Assembly (NCBI RefSeq): GCF_001189535.1
Contig: NZ_CP012070.1
Location: 806,001 to 870,000, forward strand
DNA: 64,000 nucleotides
DNA from: Arsenicicoccus sp. oral taxon 190
GTDB lineage: Bacteria; Actinomycetota; Actinomycetes; Actinomycetales; Dermatophilaceae
Reading direction: 5' to 3'
The position numbers were made by a program, and so were the translations under genes. Below are positions 23,282-31,663 of the stretch, piece by piece (position 1 is the stretch's first letter; every line of letters begins with the position of its first letter). The notes under the pieces are model-generated. The model worked only from the letters and a program-made list of their open reading frames with translations. It made no database searches and was not told where the DNA came from.

Positions 23282-24912
23282 GCGGGGCCGAGAGGCCGGG
23301 AAGGGACCGTCGCGCGGTCCGCATCCCCGCGGTGGCACCGGACGCGGGACGAGCCCGACAGGCTCCCGCTGATCCGCACGTGGTCGTCGTCGGCGGAGGC
23401 ATCGCCGGCCTGAATGCGGCGGTCTGCCTGGCAGAGCGCGGGGTGCGCGTCACCCTGCTCGAGCGCGACCGCCAGCTCGGCGGGCGCGTCGCCTCCTGGC
23501 CCGTCCAGGTCGCCGGTGACGACGACTCGTCCGCCATGAGCCGCGGCTTCCACGCCTTCTTCCGTCAGTACTACAACCTGCGCGCGCTGCTCCGCCGGAT
23601 CGACCCCGACCTGTCGATCCTCCAACCGGTCCGGGACTACCCGCTGCTGCATGCGGACGGGACCAGGGACTCCTTCACCCGCATCCCCCGGCGTCCCCCG
23701 TGGAATGCCCTGGGGTTCGTGGCACTCAGCCCATCCTGCCGGCTCGCCGACCTACGGCGGGTGGACGTGGAGCGGGCGCTCGCGCTGCTCGACGTGGACT
23801 TCCCGAAGACCTTCGTCGAGCATGATGGCGTGAGCGCGCAGGACGTCCTGGACGCATTGCACTTCCCCGGCCCCATGCGGGCTCTCGCCCTCGAGGTCTT
23901 CGCGCGCAGCTTCTTCGCCGACCCCAGGGAGTTCTCCGGGGGCGAGCTCGTGGCGATGTTCCACACCTACTTCCTGGGATCGGCGGAAGGGCTGCTCTTC
24001 GACGTGGCCCGGGACGACTTCGACACCACCCTGTGGGCACCCCTGGGACGGTGGCTGCACGAGCGGGGGGTCCAGGTGCGGTGCGAGGCGCCCGTCCTGA
24101 GGCTGGACCGTGACGGGCCCGGCGACGACATACAGGTCGTCCTGGGCGATGGAGGCCGCATGTCCGCCGACGGGGTGGTGCTCGCGGTGACCCGGCCCTC
24201 CCTGCAGGCCATCGTCGACGAGAGCGGGTGGGTCGGCACCCCCGACTGGCGCGCCGCCGTCGCTCGCGGTCGGATGGCCCCTCGCTTCGTCGTGCAGCGG
24301 TTGTGGTTGGACCGCCCGGTCCGAGACGACACGCCTGCTTTCCTGGGGACGGCGGCTCTGGGGTTCCTGGACAACCTCTCGGCCATGCACCTGCTGGAAG
24401 TCGGCGCCGCGGCCTGGGCCCGGCGCACCGGTGGCAGTGTCATCGAGCTCCACGCGTATGCCGTGCCCGACGCGGTGACGGACGCCGAGGTCCTGGCCGA
24501 CCTGCAGACCCAGCTGCACCGGCTGCACCCGGAGCTGGTCGAGGCGCGGGTGCTTCATGAGGAGGTGCTCGTCCAGCAGGACTGCCCACTCGCCGGCACG
24601 GACCCCTGGCTGGACCGCCCCGGGGTGCGCACCCCCGTGGACCAGCTCGTGCTGGCCGGGGACGGGATCCGGTGCGAGCTACCCGTGGCCCTCATGGAGC
24701 GTGCGGCCACCACCGGGGTGCAGGCGGCCAATGCCCTGCTCGAGCAGTGGGGTCGAGCCGGGCATGACGTCTGGAGCGTGCCGACCTCGGCCCGGTGGGG
24801 TCCCGGCGTCCACCTCGCTCGGCGCCTGGCCGGCCGGCTCGACCTGCTGCCCGGCTCGACCGTCCGACGCCGCCGCCCGACCCAAGGAGCACGTCACCAT
24901 GACCACCCATGA
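23278..24912 (+). CDS. crtU: CrtU-like carotene desaturase/methyltransferase (isorenieratene synthase)
   Basis: 544 residues from GTG 23278 (GTGA overlap). After a 35-residue leader comes HVVVVGGGIAGLNAAVCLAE and LLERDRQLGGRV (FAD-binding), then SRGFHAFFRQYYNLRALLRR, and FARSFFADPREFSGGEL with VAMFHTYFLGSAEGLLFDV, all hallmarks of the CrtU family that turns beta-rings into aromatic rings by desaturation with methyl migration. Expected product: isorenieratene or a derivative. Early carotenoid genes (crtE, crtB, crtI) are not in the window. Confidence 0.78.
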   Translation: MSGAERPGRDRRAVRIPAVAPDAGRARQAPADPHVVVVGGGIAGLNAAVCLAERGVRVTLLERDRQLGGRVASWPVQVAGDDDSSAMSRGFHAFFRQYYNLRALLRRIDPDLSILQPVRDYPLLHADGTRDSFTRIPRRPPWNALGFVALSPSCRLADLRRVDVERALALLDVDFPKTFVEHDGVSAQDVLDALHFPGPMRALALEVFARSFFADPREFSGGELVAMFHTYFLGSAEGLLFDVARDDFDTTLWAPLGRWLHERGVQVRCEAPVLRLDRDGPGDDIQVVLGDGGRMSADGVVLAVTRPSLQAIVDESGWVGTPDWRAAVARGRMAPRFVVQRLWLDRPVRDDTPAFLGTAALGFLDNLSAMHLLEVGAAAWARRTGGSVIELHAYAVPDAVTDAEVLADLQTQLHRLHPELVEARVLHEEVLVQQDCPLAGTDPWLDRPGVRTPVDQLVLAGDGIRCELPVALMERAATTGVQAANALLEQWGRAGHDVWSVPTSARWGPGVHLARRLAGRLDLLPGSTVRRRRPTQGARHHDHP

Positions 24913-26155
24913 GATCGACACCGATGTCATCGTCGTCGGCGCCGGGCTGGCCGGCCTGCGCTGCGCCACGGAGCTGCAGGCGCACGGACTGGACGTCCTC
25001 GTCCTCGAAGCCTCCGGCAGAGTCGGCGGTCGCATCCGGACCGACCAGGTCGACGGCTTCCTGTGCGACAGGGGATTCCAGGTCCTCAACCCCTCCTACC
25101 CTCGGATCCGGGCAGACACGGACCTGGACGCGCTGGGGCTGCAGCCCTTCGGGCGGGGGGCGGGGGTCATGCACGACCGAGGCCGTTCGCTGGTGGCGGA
25201 CCCGATCCGGCACCCAGGCCGTCTCCTCGACACGATCACCTCCGGCTACCTCGACCCCGGAGAGCTGCTCGGTCTGGCTCGCTGGGTGATCCCGGCGCTC
25301 GGACGGGTCGAGCGACTCGCGGCAGCACCGGATGCCGGGTGGGGGATGACGCTGGACCAGGCCGGGGTGACCGGGCGGCTGCGCCGCGAGGTGCTGGACC
25401 GCTTCCTGGCGGGGGTCATCCTCGAGGGGGACGGGACGTCGTCGACGACGTACGTGCAGCTGCTGATCCGGGCCTTCGTGCTCGGCACCCCCGGGCTGCC
25501 GCGGCGCGGCATGGCCGCGCTACCAGGGCAGCTCGCGGACCGGCTCGGGGATCGGGTCAGTCTCCGCGAGCGAGTCAACCGCGCCCGCAAGCAGGGCGAC
25601 CATGCCGTCGTCGAGACCCAGGCCAGGACGCTGCGCGCCCGCCGATCGGTCGTGGCCGTGTCACCGCAGGAGGTAGGGACGCTCACCCCCCTGCCGCGCG
25701 TCGCGACCAAGGGCCTGGTGACGTGGTGGTTCGCCGCAGACGCGCGGCCCACCGACCTCGACATGCTCATCCTGGACGCCCGGCGGGACGCGGGTGGGCT
25801 GGTCAACACCGCGGTGGTCAGCAACGCGGCACCGTCATACGCCCCTCGCGGTCGCCACCTGGTGCAGGCAACGGCCGTCATGGCGATGGGGGTGCCCACG
25901 GAGTCGGAGCTGCGCCGCCGTCTGAGCGAGATCTACGCGTGCGACGCCGACGCCTGGCAGCTGGTGGTCCGTCACGACGTGCCCGACGCTCTGCCCGTCC
26001 AGCCGCCACCCCTCACGCTCCGTCAGCCGGTCGACGTCGACGAGGTCACGATGGTCTGCGGCGACCACCGGGACACCGGGTCCATCCAGGGGGCTCTGGC
26101 CTCGGGCCTGCGCACGGCACGCCGCGTCCTCGCCCACCTCGGCGGCGACCTGTAG
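24899..26155 (+). CDS. FAD-dependent oxidoreductase (amine-oxidase/phytoene-desaturase-like)
   Basis: 418 residues; ATG at 24899 with AAGGAG upstream, overlapping crtU by 14 bases. The dinucleotide-binding motif is DVIVVGAGLAGLRCATEL with VLEASGRVGGRIR; CDRGFQVLNPSYP is a signature of a family widespread in carotenoid-making bacteria. The C-terminal FAD motif is VCGDHRDTGSIQGALASGLR. Its place in the operon suggests a role in carotenoid tailoring (for example saturation/desaturation or isomerisation); the actual reaction is unknown. Confidence 0.75.
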   Translation: MTTHEIDTDVIVVGAGLAGLRCATELQAHGLDVLVLEASGRVGGRIRTDQVDGFLCDRGFQVLNPSYPRIRADTDLDALGLQPFGRGAGVMHDRGRSLVADPIRHPGRLLDTITSGYLDPGELLGLARWVIPALGRVERLAAAPDAGWGMTLDQAGVTGRLRREVLDRFLAGVILEGDGTSSTTYVQLLIRAFVLGTPGLPRRGMAALPGQLADRLGDRVSLRERVNRARKQGDHAVVETQARTLRARRSVVAVSPQEVGTLTPLPRVATKGLVTWWFAADARPTDLDMLILDARRDAGGLVNTAVVSNAAPSYAPRGRHLVQATAVMAMGVPTESELRRRLSEIYACDADAWQLVVRHDVPDALPVQPPPLTLRQPVDVDEVTMVCGDHRDTGSIQGALASGLRTARRVLAHLGGDL

Positions 26156-27619
26156 GTGGGCACCCCCTCGCCCGCCGGCATCGTGAGGGTCGCGGCTCCG
26201 GCCGCGCTGGCCATGGGGGCCGTCCTGCTGGCCACCTCCGGACGCTACGGGCTCCACGGCGACGAGCTGTACTTCCGGATGCTCCCGTGGGCCTGGTGGT
26301 ACGACGACCAGCCGCCGATGACGGTGTGGCTGTCACGGTTGGCCGGCCTCGGCGGGGCCGCCTGGCTCCAACGGGTGCCGGCGATCCTGGCAGCGATGGC
26401 GGGGGTGCTCCTGGCCGCGGCGGGTCCGCGCCTGCTCGGGCATCCCGCCCGCGTGCAGCGCGTCGCCGCGTGGGCGCACGCGACCACCGTCTACCCCCTG
26501 CTGGTGGGGCACGTCTTCCTCACCGCAAGCATCGACCTGGTGGTGTGGCAGGCGGTCATCCTGCTGATGCTCCGAGGCATCCAGGGCAGGCCGTCAGCCT
26601 TGGCATGGGCGGGGGCGGTGGCCGGTCTGGGCTGCTGGAACAAGCTCCTGGTCATGGTCCTCGTCGCAGGCCTGGTCGTGGCCCTCGCGGCGTCGCACCC
26701 ACGGCTGCTGTGCACCCGCGGGGCCCTGACCGGGTTGGTCGCTCTCGCGGTGCTGGCAGGTCCGCAGGTGGCGGCCCAGCTCTGGCACGGGCTTCCGATG
26801 TCCGCGGTCTCGGCTGACCTGATCGCGCGCCACGGCGCGTCCACGCGGTGGTTCGTCGTGCCTCTGGTCCTGGTCTTCATCGGCCCGCCATACGTCCGCG
26901 TGCTGTGGCGGGGGCTGTCCTGGGGGCCCAGGATGTCCGAGCGATGCCGGCGACCGGGTGCCCACGGCCTGGGCGTGCCGGTGCTCGCAGTGGCTGCTGC
27001 GCTGGTGACGGGGTTCACGGTGCTGTTCCCCGCCCAGCCGTACTACCCGGTCGCGGCGTTCCTGCCGGCGCTGTCGATCGGGTGGGGGGCTGCGGCGGAG
27101 GCGGACTGGGCGCTGTGGCGTCGCCGGTGGGTCGTGGTGGGCGCCAACGGGGTCGTGTCCCTCCTGGTCTGCCTACCCCTCGCCCCGACCTCGTCGACGG
27201 TCTTCCGGCTGGTGTCCGCCGTCAACCCCGTCCAGCGGGACCAGGCCGGCTGGGACGGGTATGTCCAGCAGATCAGCGCTGCCCGGGGACGCAGCCAGGC
27301 TACCGTCGTCACGGACTCCTATGCGCTGGCGGGGGCCGTCGCGTTCTACGGGCCGACGCGCGGCATCCCGGCCGACCGGGTCGCCTCCGGCCACAACGCG
27401 CTGTCGGGGTCGGGGCCGCCCTCGACGGAGTCGGTCCTGCTCGTCGGGGAGCGCTCCGCAGGGCTGCGCCACCTTTTCGCGCGCTGCGTCGACGTCGGCA
27501 CCCTGGCCCGCGGAGAGAGCGATCCGTTCGGTGTGGCCGGCGCGCCCCTGGTGCGGTGCGACTCCCCGTCCGGGGGGTGGGCCCGGGTGTGGCCGGCGTT
27601 CCGCTTCCATGGGGCATGA
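26156..27619 (+). CDS. Membrane glycosyltransferase, GT39/ArnT-like
   Basis: 487 residues with about ten hydrophobic segments. The first extracytoplasmic loop, GLHGDELYFRMLPWAWWYDD, has the acidic pair of polyprenyl-phosphate-sugar-dependent GT-C enzymes and an aromatic patch. The C-terminal 150 residues are extracytoplasmic. GTG starts exactly after the preceding stop, so it belongs to the carotenoid operon, where it might glycosylate the product or a lipid. Acceptor unknown. Confidence 0.7.
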   Translation: MGTPSPAGIVRVAAPAALAMGAVLLATSGRYGLHGDELYFRMLPWAWWYDDQPPMTVWLSRLAGLGGAAWLQRVPAILAAMAGVLLAAAGPRLLGHPARVQRVAAWAHATTVYPLLVGHVFLTASIDLVVWQAVILLMLRGIQGRPSALAWAGAVAGLGCWNKLLVMVLVAGLVVALAASHPRLLCTRGALTGLVALAVLAGPQVAAQLWHGLPMSAVSADLIARHGASTRWFVVPLVLVFIGPPYVRVLWRGLSWGPRMSERCRRPGAHGLGVPVLAVAAALVTGFTVLFPAQPYYPVAAFLPALSIGWGAAAEADWALWRRRWVVVGANGVVSLLVCLPLAPTSSTVFRLVSAVNPVQRDQAGWDGYVQQISAARGRSQATVVTDSYALAGAVAFYGPTRGIPADRVASGHNALSGSGPPSTESVLLVGERSAGLRHLFARCVDVGTLARGESDPFGVAGAPLVRCDSPSGGWARVWPAFRFHGA

Positions 27620-27661
27620 CTCCAGGGCGCCCATCCCGTGCTGACGATCGGCTGCGCGAGG

Positions 27662-28375
27662 TCAGTCGGGGGCGGCTCGCTCCCGCCACGGGAGCTGCCA
27701 CCCCTGGCGTGGGCGCCAGGACAGGAACCTCCAGGCTTCGAGGAGCAGGGCGGTGACGATCGCCACCACTGACACGGCTTCGGCGACCCCCCGGGGGATC
27801 ACGGCACGCGAGTCCCCGAGGAGGTGGTCCAGGCAGGCCACCAGCGCCACCGCGCCCAGGCTGCGCCGCACGTGCAGGACCCGGCGTCGTCGTGCGCGGC
27901 GCGCCACACCCCCGGGCGGCAGGGGGGCGGAGGCCGCCTCCGCCGAGATGAGCACACCTGCCGCGGTCATCGGCAGCGTGAGCACCGCGCCCACCATGTG
28001 CACCCCATGGCTGACGTCCGAGGGGACGAGTCCCAGCAGCAGCAGGCCCGCCCCCAGCGAGGTGGTGGCGAAGGTCAACGGGCGCCCCCACACGCGCCGC
28101 ACGCACCAGGAGGCTGTGGCGACAGCGATGCCAGCGACGACGAGACCAAGGTTGAACGACGCCGCGTGCTGCGAGCACATGCGGTAGCCGTTGCGCACGA
28201 CGCAGGCGTGCGACCCCAGGTCGCTGATCATGCTGTGGTGCCAGGAGAAGGCGGGCGACGCCGTCAGCAGACCCATCACCCACACGACGGTGAACGTCGC
28301 AGTGCCGACCACGATCAGCCAGGCTCCCAGCCTGGCCGTCCCCTGCGGTGCCTCGTCCTGGTCGGGGTCAGGCAC
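27662..28375 (-). CDS. DUF998-family membrane protein
   Basis: 237 residues, six hydrophobic segments. The loop WHHSMISDLGSHACVVRNGY with RMCSQHAASFNLGLVVAGI is the DUF998 signature (S-D-L-G ... C ... N-x-x-L). Function unknown; other members sit next to glycosyltransferase or lipid genes. It overlaps the UGT-like gene upstream by eight bases, so both are co-expressed. Its C-terminal helix is followed by a basic tail (RPRQGWQLPWRERA). Confidence 0.72.
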   Translation of the reverse strand: MPDPDQDEAPQGTARLGAWLIVVGTATFTVVWVMGLLTASPAFSWHHSMISDLGSHACVVRNGYRMCSQHAASFNLGLVVAGIAVATASWCVRRVWGRPLTFATTSLGAGLLLLGLVPSDVSHGVHMVGAVLTLPMTAAGVLISAEAASAPLPPGGVARRARRRRVLHVRRSLGAVALVACLDHLLGDSRAVIPRGVAEAVSVVAIVTALLLEAWRFLSWRPRQGWQLPWRERAAPD

Positions 28376-29645
28376 GGCCCACCACGTCCTCGAGCCAGCG
28401 CACGGCCGCGCCGACGCCGTCCTCCTCGCGGACCCGGTCGCCCAACGCGCGGGCCCGAGCGACCGTGCGTGGGCTCAGCGCCCGCGCAACGAGCCGGGAC
28501 AGCATCGGGACGGCGACGGCGGGCGCGCGCAGGGCCGCAGACGGCAGGCCGACCGGAGCGACCCCCAGGGCGTGGAGCCGGTGCGCCCAGTAGAACTGGT
28601 CCGCCATGTGCGGGACCACCACGGACGGTATGCCCGCTCGACAGACCGCACCGGTGGTCCCTGCCCCGCCGTGGTGAACGGCGAGCGCCATACGTGGCAG
28701 CAGGGCGTCATGAGGCTCGGGACCGATCAGCCGCACCGGCGAGCCGGGCGGGGCTGGAGCGGACGGGACCGCCGCGGTTGAGCCCAGCTGCACCACGGCC
28801 CTGAGACCGTGCGCCCGACAGATCCCCTCGACCAGGGGCAGCAGCCTGCCCGGCTGCAGCGACGGCATAGAGCCGAACCCCACGAACAACCACGGCGGGC
28901 CCGGGTCGTCGAGCAGCTGGCGGGTCTGCGCCGACAGCCCTCCGGCGCGCGGGGTCCACCACCCCGTCACCGTGGCCCTGGCCGCAGGGCCGGCCTGCCC
29001 ATGCGCCGGCGCGCACACCTCGGCCGGGACCAGGGCCGGGGAGTATGCGTAGAGGGACCCCAGGTCGGTGGTCAGGAATCCCTCGGACCGGGTGGGCATC
29101 ACGCGCATCCGCCTGCCAGACCGGCGGCGTTCGAACCCCGCGAGCAGCGGCTCGCCACGACGCTGGACCGACCTGGCGGACCGCCGCACCGCCCCCGGCA
29201 GCAGCCACGAGTAGGGCAGCAGCGGCATCGGGCCGTCGAGGCTGCTGGGCTCGGGCCAAAGGTGGGCCCGGACCACGGGCACCTGGTGGTCTCGCGCAGC
29301 CGCGACCGCCGTCATCGCGAAGGTCGAGGCGACCACCACGTCGGCGCCGTCGAGGGAGTCGGCCGTCGGTCCCCCGGCCGAGAGGAGGTAGTCAGCGAAG
29401 AGGGCCCGGGCGCGGTAGAGGCCACGAAGGTCGCCCCGGCGCAGGGAACGCGCCGCCGGCCCCGCCAGCAGGGTCGACGGGTCACTGTCGATGCCGACGA
29501 GCTCGACGCCTTGACCCCCTGCGGGCAGCAGCGACCGGTGGGTGACGAGGACCACCTCGTGGCCCGCGGCGAGCAGCCTCTCGGCCAGGGCCACGAACGG
29601 CACGACGTCGCCGTGGCTGCCGATCGCAACCAGCACCGCTCGCAT
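28368..29645 (-). CDS. UGT/MGT-family glycosyltransferase (GT1)
   Basis: 425 residues. MRAVLVAIGSHGDVVPFVAL is the usual N-terminus with catalytic His in GSHGD; WLFVGFGSMPSLQPGRLLPL and HHGGAGTTGAVCRAGIPSVVV with ADQFYWAHRL form the nucleotide-sugar site. The family includes zeaxanthin glucosyltransferase CrtX and sterol glucosyltransferases. Being across from the carotenoid operon it may glycosylate a hydroxylated carotenoid made with help of the Rieske protein; that is inference. First gene of a two-gene operon with the DUF998 protein. Confidence 0.85.
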   Translation of the reverse strand: MRAVLVAIGSHGDVVPFVALAERLLAAGHEVVLVTHRSLLPAGGQGVELVGIDSDPSTLLAGPAARSLRRGDLRGLYRARALFADYLLSAGGPTADSLDGADVVVASTFAMTAVAAARDHQVPVVRAHLWPEPSSLDGPMPLLPYSWLLPGAVRRSARSVQRRGEPLLAGFERRRSGRRMRVMPTRSEGFLTTDLGSLYAYSPALVPAEVCAPAHGQAGPAARATVTGWWTPRAGGLSAQTRQLLDDPGPPWLFVGFGSMPSLQPGRLLPLVEGICRAHGLRAVVQLGSTAAVPSAPAPPGSPVRLIGPEPHDALLPRMALAVHHGGAGTTGAVCRAGIPSVVVPHMADQFYWAHRLHALGVAPVGLPSAALRAPAVAVPMLSRLVARALSPRTVARARALGDRVREEDGVGAAVRWLEDVVGRA

Positions 29646-29715
29646 GTCTCTCCGATCCCCCGGACACCAAAAGGTGCCGCGCCCCTGCTGGCAGCCTATC
29701 GAGCCGCGATGACGC

Positions 29716-30162
29716 TTAATGCTCCTCGACGCAGGCCAGCCGCCGCAGGAAGGACTGCACCAGCGGGGCTGCGATCCTCGCGCCCAGCGGCCCGGCCAGC
29801 GGGAGGGAGGTGCCGTTGACGCTCAGCTCGGTGTCCAGCACGGCACGGGTGGTCCCGGGGGCCACCTCCTGCAGCTGCAGACACATCCGTATGTCGGCCC
29901 GCCCCGGTCCCCAGCGCTGGCGACCGGAGGCGCAGATGACTGCCCGGTGCGCGGCCTCGTCCCGCTCCTCGTACCTGCCCGCGCCCGCGAACGTCAGCGT
30001 CAGCAGCCCCACCCTGACCGCCACCTCACCGGTGAAGCTCTCGTGCGTCGCCTCGGTGATGGTGCCCCCCGGGAAGGATGCGGCGACGACACGGCAGTCC
30101 GTCGCCCGGGCCCAGACGTCCGGCAGCTGGGCGTCCAGGACGGCCTCGTGGTGCAGGTGCAC
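29716..30162 (-). CDS. SRPBCC-family (CoxG-like) protein
   Basis: 148 residues from GTG 30162, chosen because GGAGGT (30174-30169) lies six bases upstream, whereas the ATG at 30213 has no such site. HLHHEAVLDAQLPDVWARA, then ASFPGGTITEA and FTGEVAVRVGLLTLTFAGAG, match the carbon-monoxide-dehydrogenase-subunit-G-like branch of START-type proteins. The end LVQSFLRRLACVEEH lacks a membrane anchor. No CO-dehydrogenase genes are near, so the name reflects fold only. Confidence 0.72.
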   Translation of the reverse strand: MHLHHEAVLDAQLPDVWARATDCRVVAASFPGGTITEATHESFTGEVAVRVGLLTLTFAGAGRYEERDEAAHRAVICASGRQRWGPGRADIRMCLQLQEVAPGTTRAVLDTELSVNGTSLPLAGPLGARIAAPLVQSFLRRLACVEEH

Positions 30163-30306
30163 AGGTCTACCTCCGTGGTCGGCCCGGGTCGTGGTCCCGG
30201 CCTCCCCCATCATGACCCAGGTGGGCGCGCCCGGGCCGACGGATGTCAGGTGCGGCGCCGACCGGGGTCAGCGATGCGTCCGGAGGGGACGGCCCCACCC
30301 CTCATC

Positions 30307-30361
30307 GAGAGGCGCCAGATGGGGGTTATCCGGGCGATTTGACCCCCGTATGCCGCCTCTC
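30307..30361. repeat. GAGAGGCG hairpin, copy A
   Basis: GAGAGGCG (30307-30314) and CGCCTCTC (30354-30361) are the outer arms; GGGGGT (30321-30326) and ACCCCC (30342-30347) pair inside. Total 55 bases, in the 30163-30399 gene-free gap between two minus-strand genes. A second copy of equal length and similar sequence is at 62861-62915. The rest of the gap shows nothing else I can name. Confidence 0.75.
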
Positions 30362-30399
30362 AACGTCTCGCGCAGGGGGTCGTGGGGCCGAGGAGGTCG

Positions 30400-31578
30400 C
30401 TAGACCCTGCCGTCCAGCAGGGCGTGGAAGTAGATGATGGGCTCGACGTACCGGTCGAAGAACCACAGGTCGGCCCGGGGCCGCGTCAGGTCCGTCCACG
30501 AGACCGTGGGTTGGGGCTGCAGCTGACGGTCGAACTCGATGAGCATGAGCCTGTGTCTGTCGGTGGTGATGGGGATGACGGTGTAGCCGTCGTAGCGCCG
30601 CGGCTGTCGGCGGCGGCGGGCGAGCGAGATGTTGGCGGCAAGGACCTCCACCTGGCGGCGCAGCGCCCCTCCGGAGGGTCGGGTGCGAAGGTCAGCGACG
30701 TCGCCCAGGCTCCAGAGCGACGGATGGCGCCGGTGGGCCAGGGTCGAGGGGTCCACGTCCACCAGACCCGCGGGGTGGTCGCCCGCGAGCGGAGCAAGCC
30801 ACCGGGGGGCCCGGTAGGCGGGAACGATGAAGGCGTGCTCGACGTCCTGGATCGTCGTGTCACCACCGTCGCCCGACAGGGTCACGGCGCAGCTGTCGTG
30901 CGAGACCGACGTGACCGTGCTGCGTCGATGCACCGTGACGCCGATGCGGTCGAGCTCCGCCTGCAGAGTGTCCTCGACGAAGGGGATGTCCAGCACGCCC
31001 GCGTAGGGCGTGACCAGATGCAGGTCGATGTCGCCGAGCAGGCCCTGCCTGCGCCAGTGAGCGGCGGCCAGGAAGAGCGGCTTCAAGGCCGTGCCGCCGC
31101 AGGGCGAGGGCTCCGGCGGGATGGAGAAGACGACCCGGCCCCGCCGCAGCCTGCGGACGGCATACCAGACATCCTCGGCGCGATCGGTCAGGTGGGCGCT
31201 CGACGACCAACCGGCCTCCATCGCCTCCGCGAGCCCGGCGGTGGCTGGCAGGTCGGGGTCGAGCCCGGTGGCGACGACGACGTCGTGGTAGCCGATCTGG
31301 TCGCCGGAGGCGAGGGTGACCGTCTTGGCGTGGGGATCGATCGCGGTCGCGGTGCCGCGGAGCCAGGTGACGGACCTCGGCACCACTGACGCTGTCGGTC
31401 TGGTGAGGGTGCTCATCCGGGCCTGGCCCCCGGCGACGTAGTTGAGGAGCGGCCGGTAACGGTGCAGCTCGCCTGGGGCGATGACCACGACGTCGCGGCA
31501 CCCCAGGCGTGAGGCACGCGCCGCCAACGAGATGCCGGCGTTGCCGGCTCCGATGATGACCAGGTCGTGGCGTCTCAC
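30400..31578 (-). CDS. SQR-like NAD(P)/FAD-dependent oxidoreductase
   Basis: 392 residues; GGAGG precedes the GTG start. DLVIIGAGNAGISLAARASR is the first FAD motif; a second Rossmann and SIPPEPSPCGGTALKPLFLA with one Cys corresponds to the active-site Cys region of sulfide:quinone reductases, and SLWSLGDVADLRT closes FAD. A second essential Cys near the C-terminus is absent (the end reads VEPIIYFHALLDGRV), so sulfide oxidation is doubtful; a type-II NADH dehydrogenase or related quinone reductase is the alternative. Single gene next to the photolyase-like gene. Confidence 0.75.
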   Translation of the reverse strand: MRRHDLVIIGAGNAGISLAARASRLGCRDVVVIAPGELHRYRPLLNYVAGGQARMSTLTRPTASVVPRSVTWLRGTATAIDPHAKTVTLASGDQIGYHDVVVATGLDPDLPATAGLAEAMEAGWSSSAHLTDRAEDVWYAVRRLRRGRVVFSIPPEPSPCGGTALKPLFLAAAHWRRQGLLGDIDLHLVTPYAGVLDIPFVEDTLQAELDRIGVTVHRRSTVTSVSHDSCAVTLSGDGGDTTIQDVEHAFIVPAYRAPRWLAPLAGDHPAGLVDVDPSTLAHRRHPSLWSLGDVADLRTRPSGGALRRQVEVLAANISLARRRRQPRRYDGYTVIPITTDRHRLMLIEFDRQLQPQPTVSWTDLTRPRADLWFFDRYVEPIIYFHALLDGRV

Positions 31579-31663
31579 GTGGCCTCCGAGTATGGGACGG
31601 GACCGACCCTAGAGCCCGTTGCCCGCGCATGTCGAGGTCAGGAGGCGCACGCCGTGGTGGACG

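Noticed and set aside
29105..29125. GTTCGAACC, resembling the T-loop of a tRNA
   Set aside because: It lies inside the glycosyltransferase gene and no acceptor stem or anticodon arm can be drawn around it.
30400..31578. Assignment as true sulfide:quinone reductase
   Set aside because: Only one of the expected active-site Cys residues is found; kept as SQR-like.
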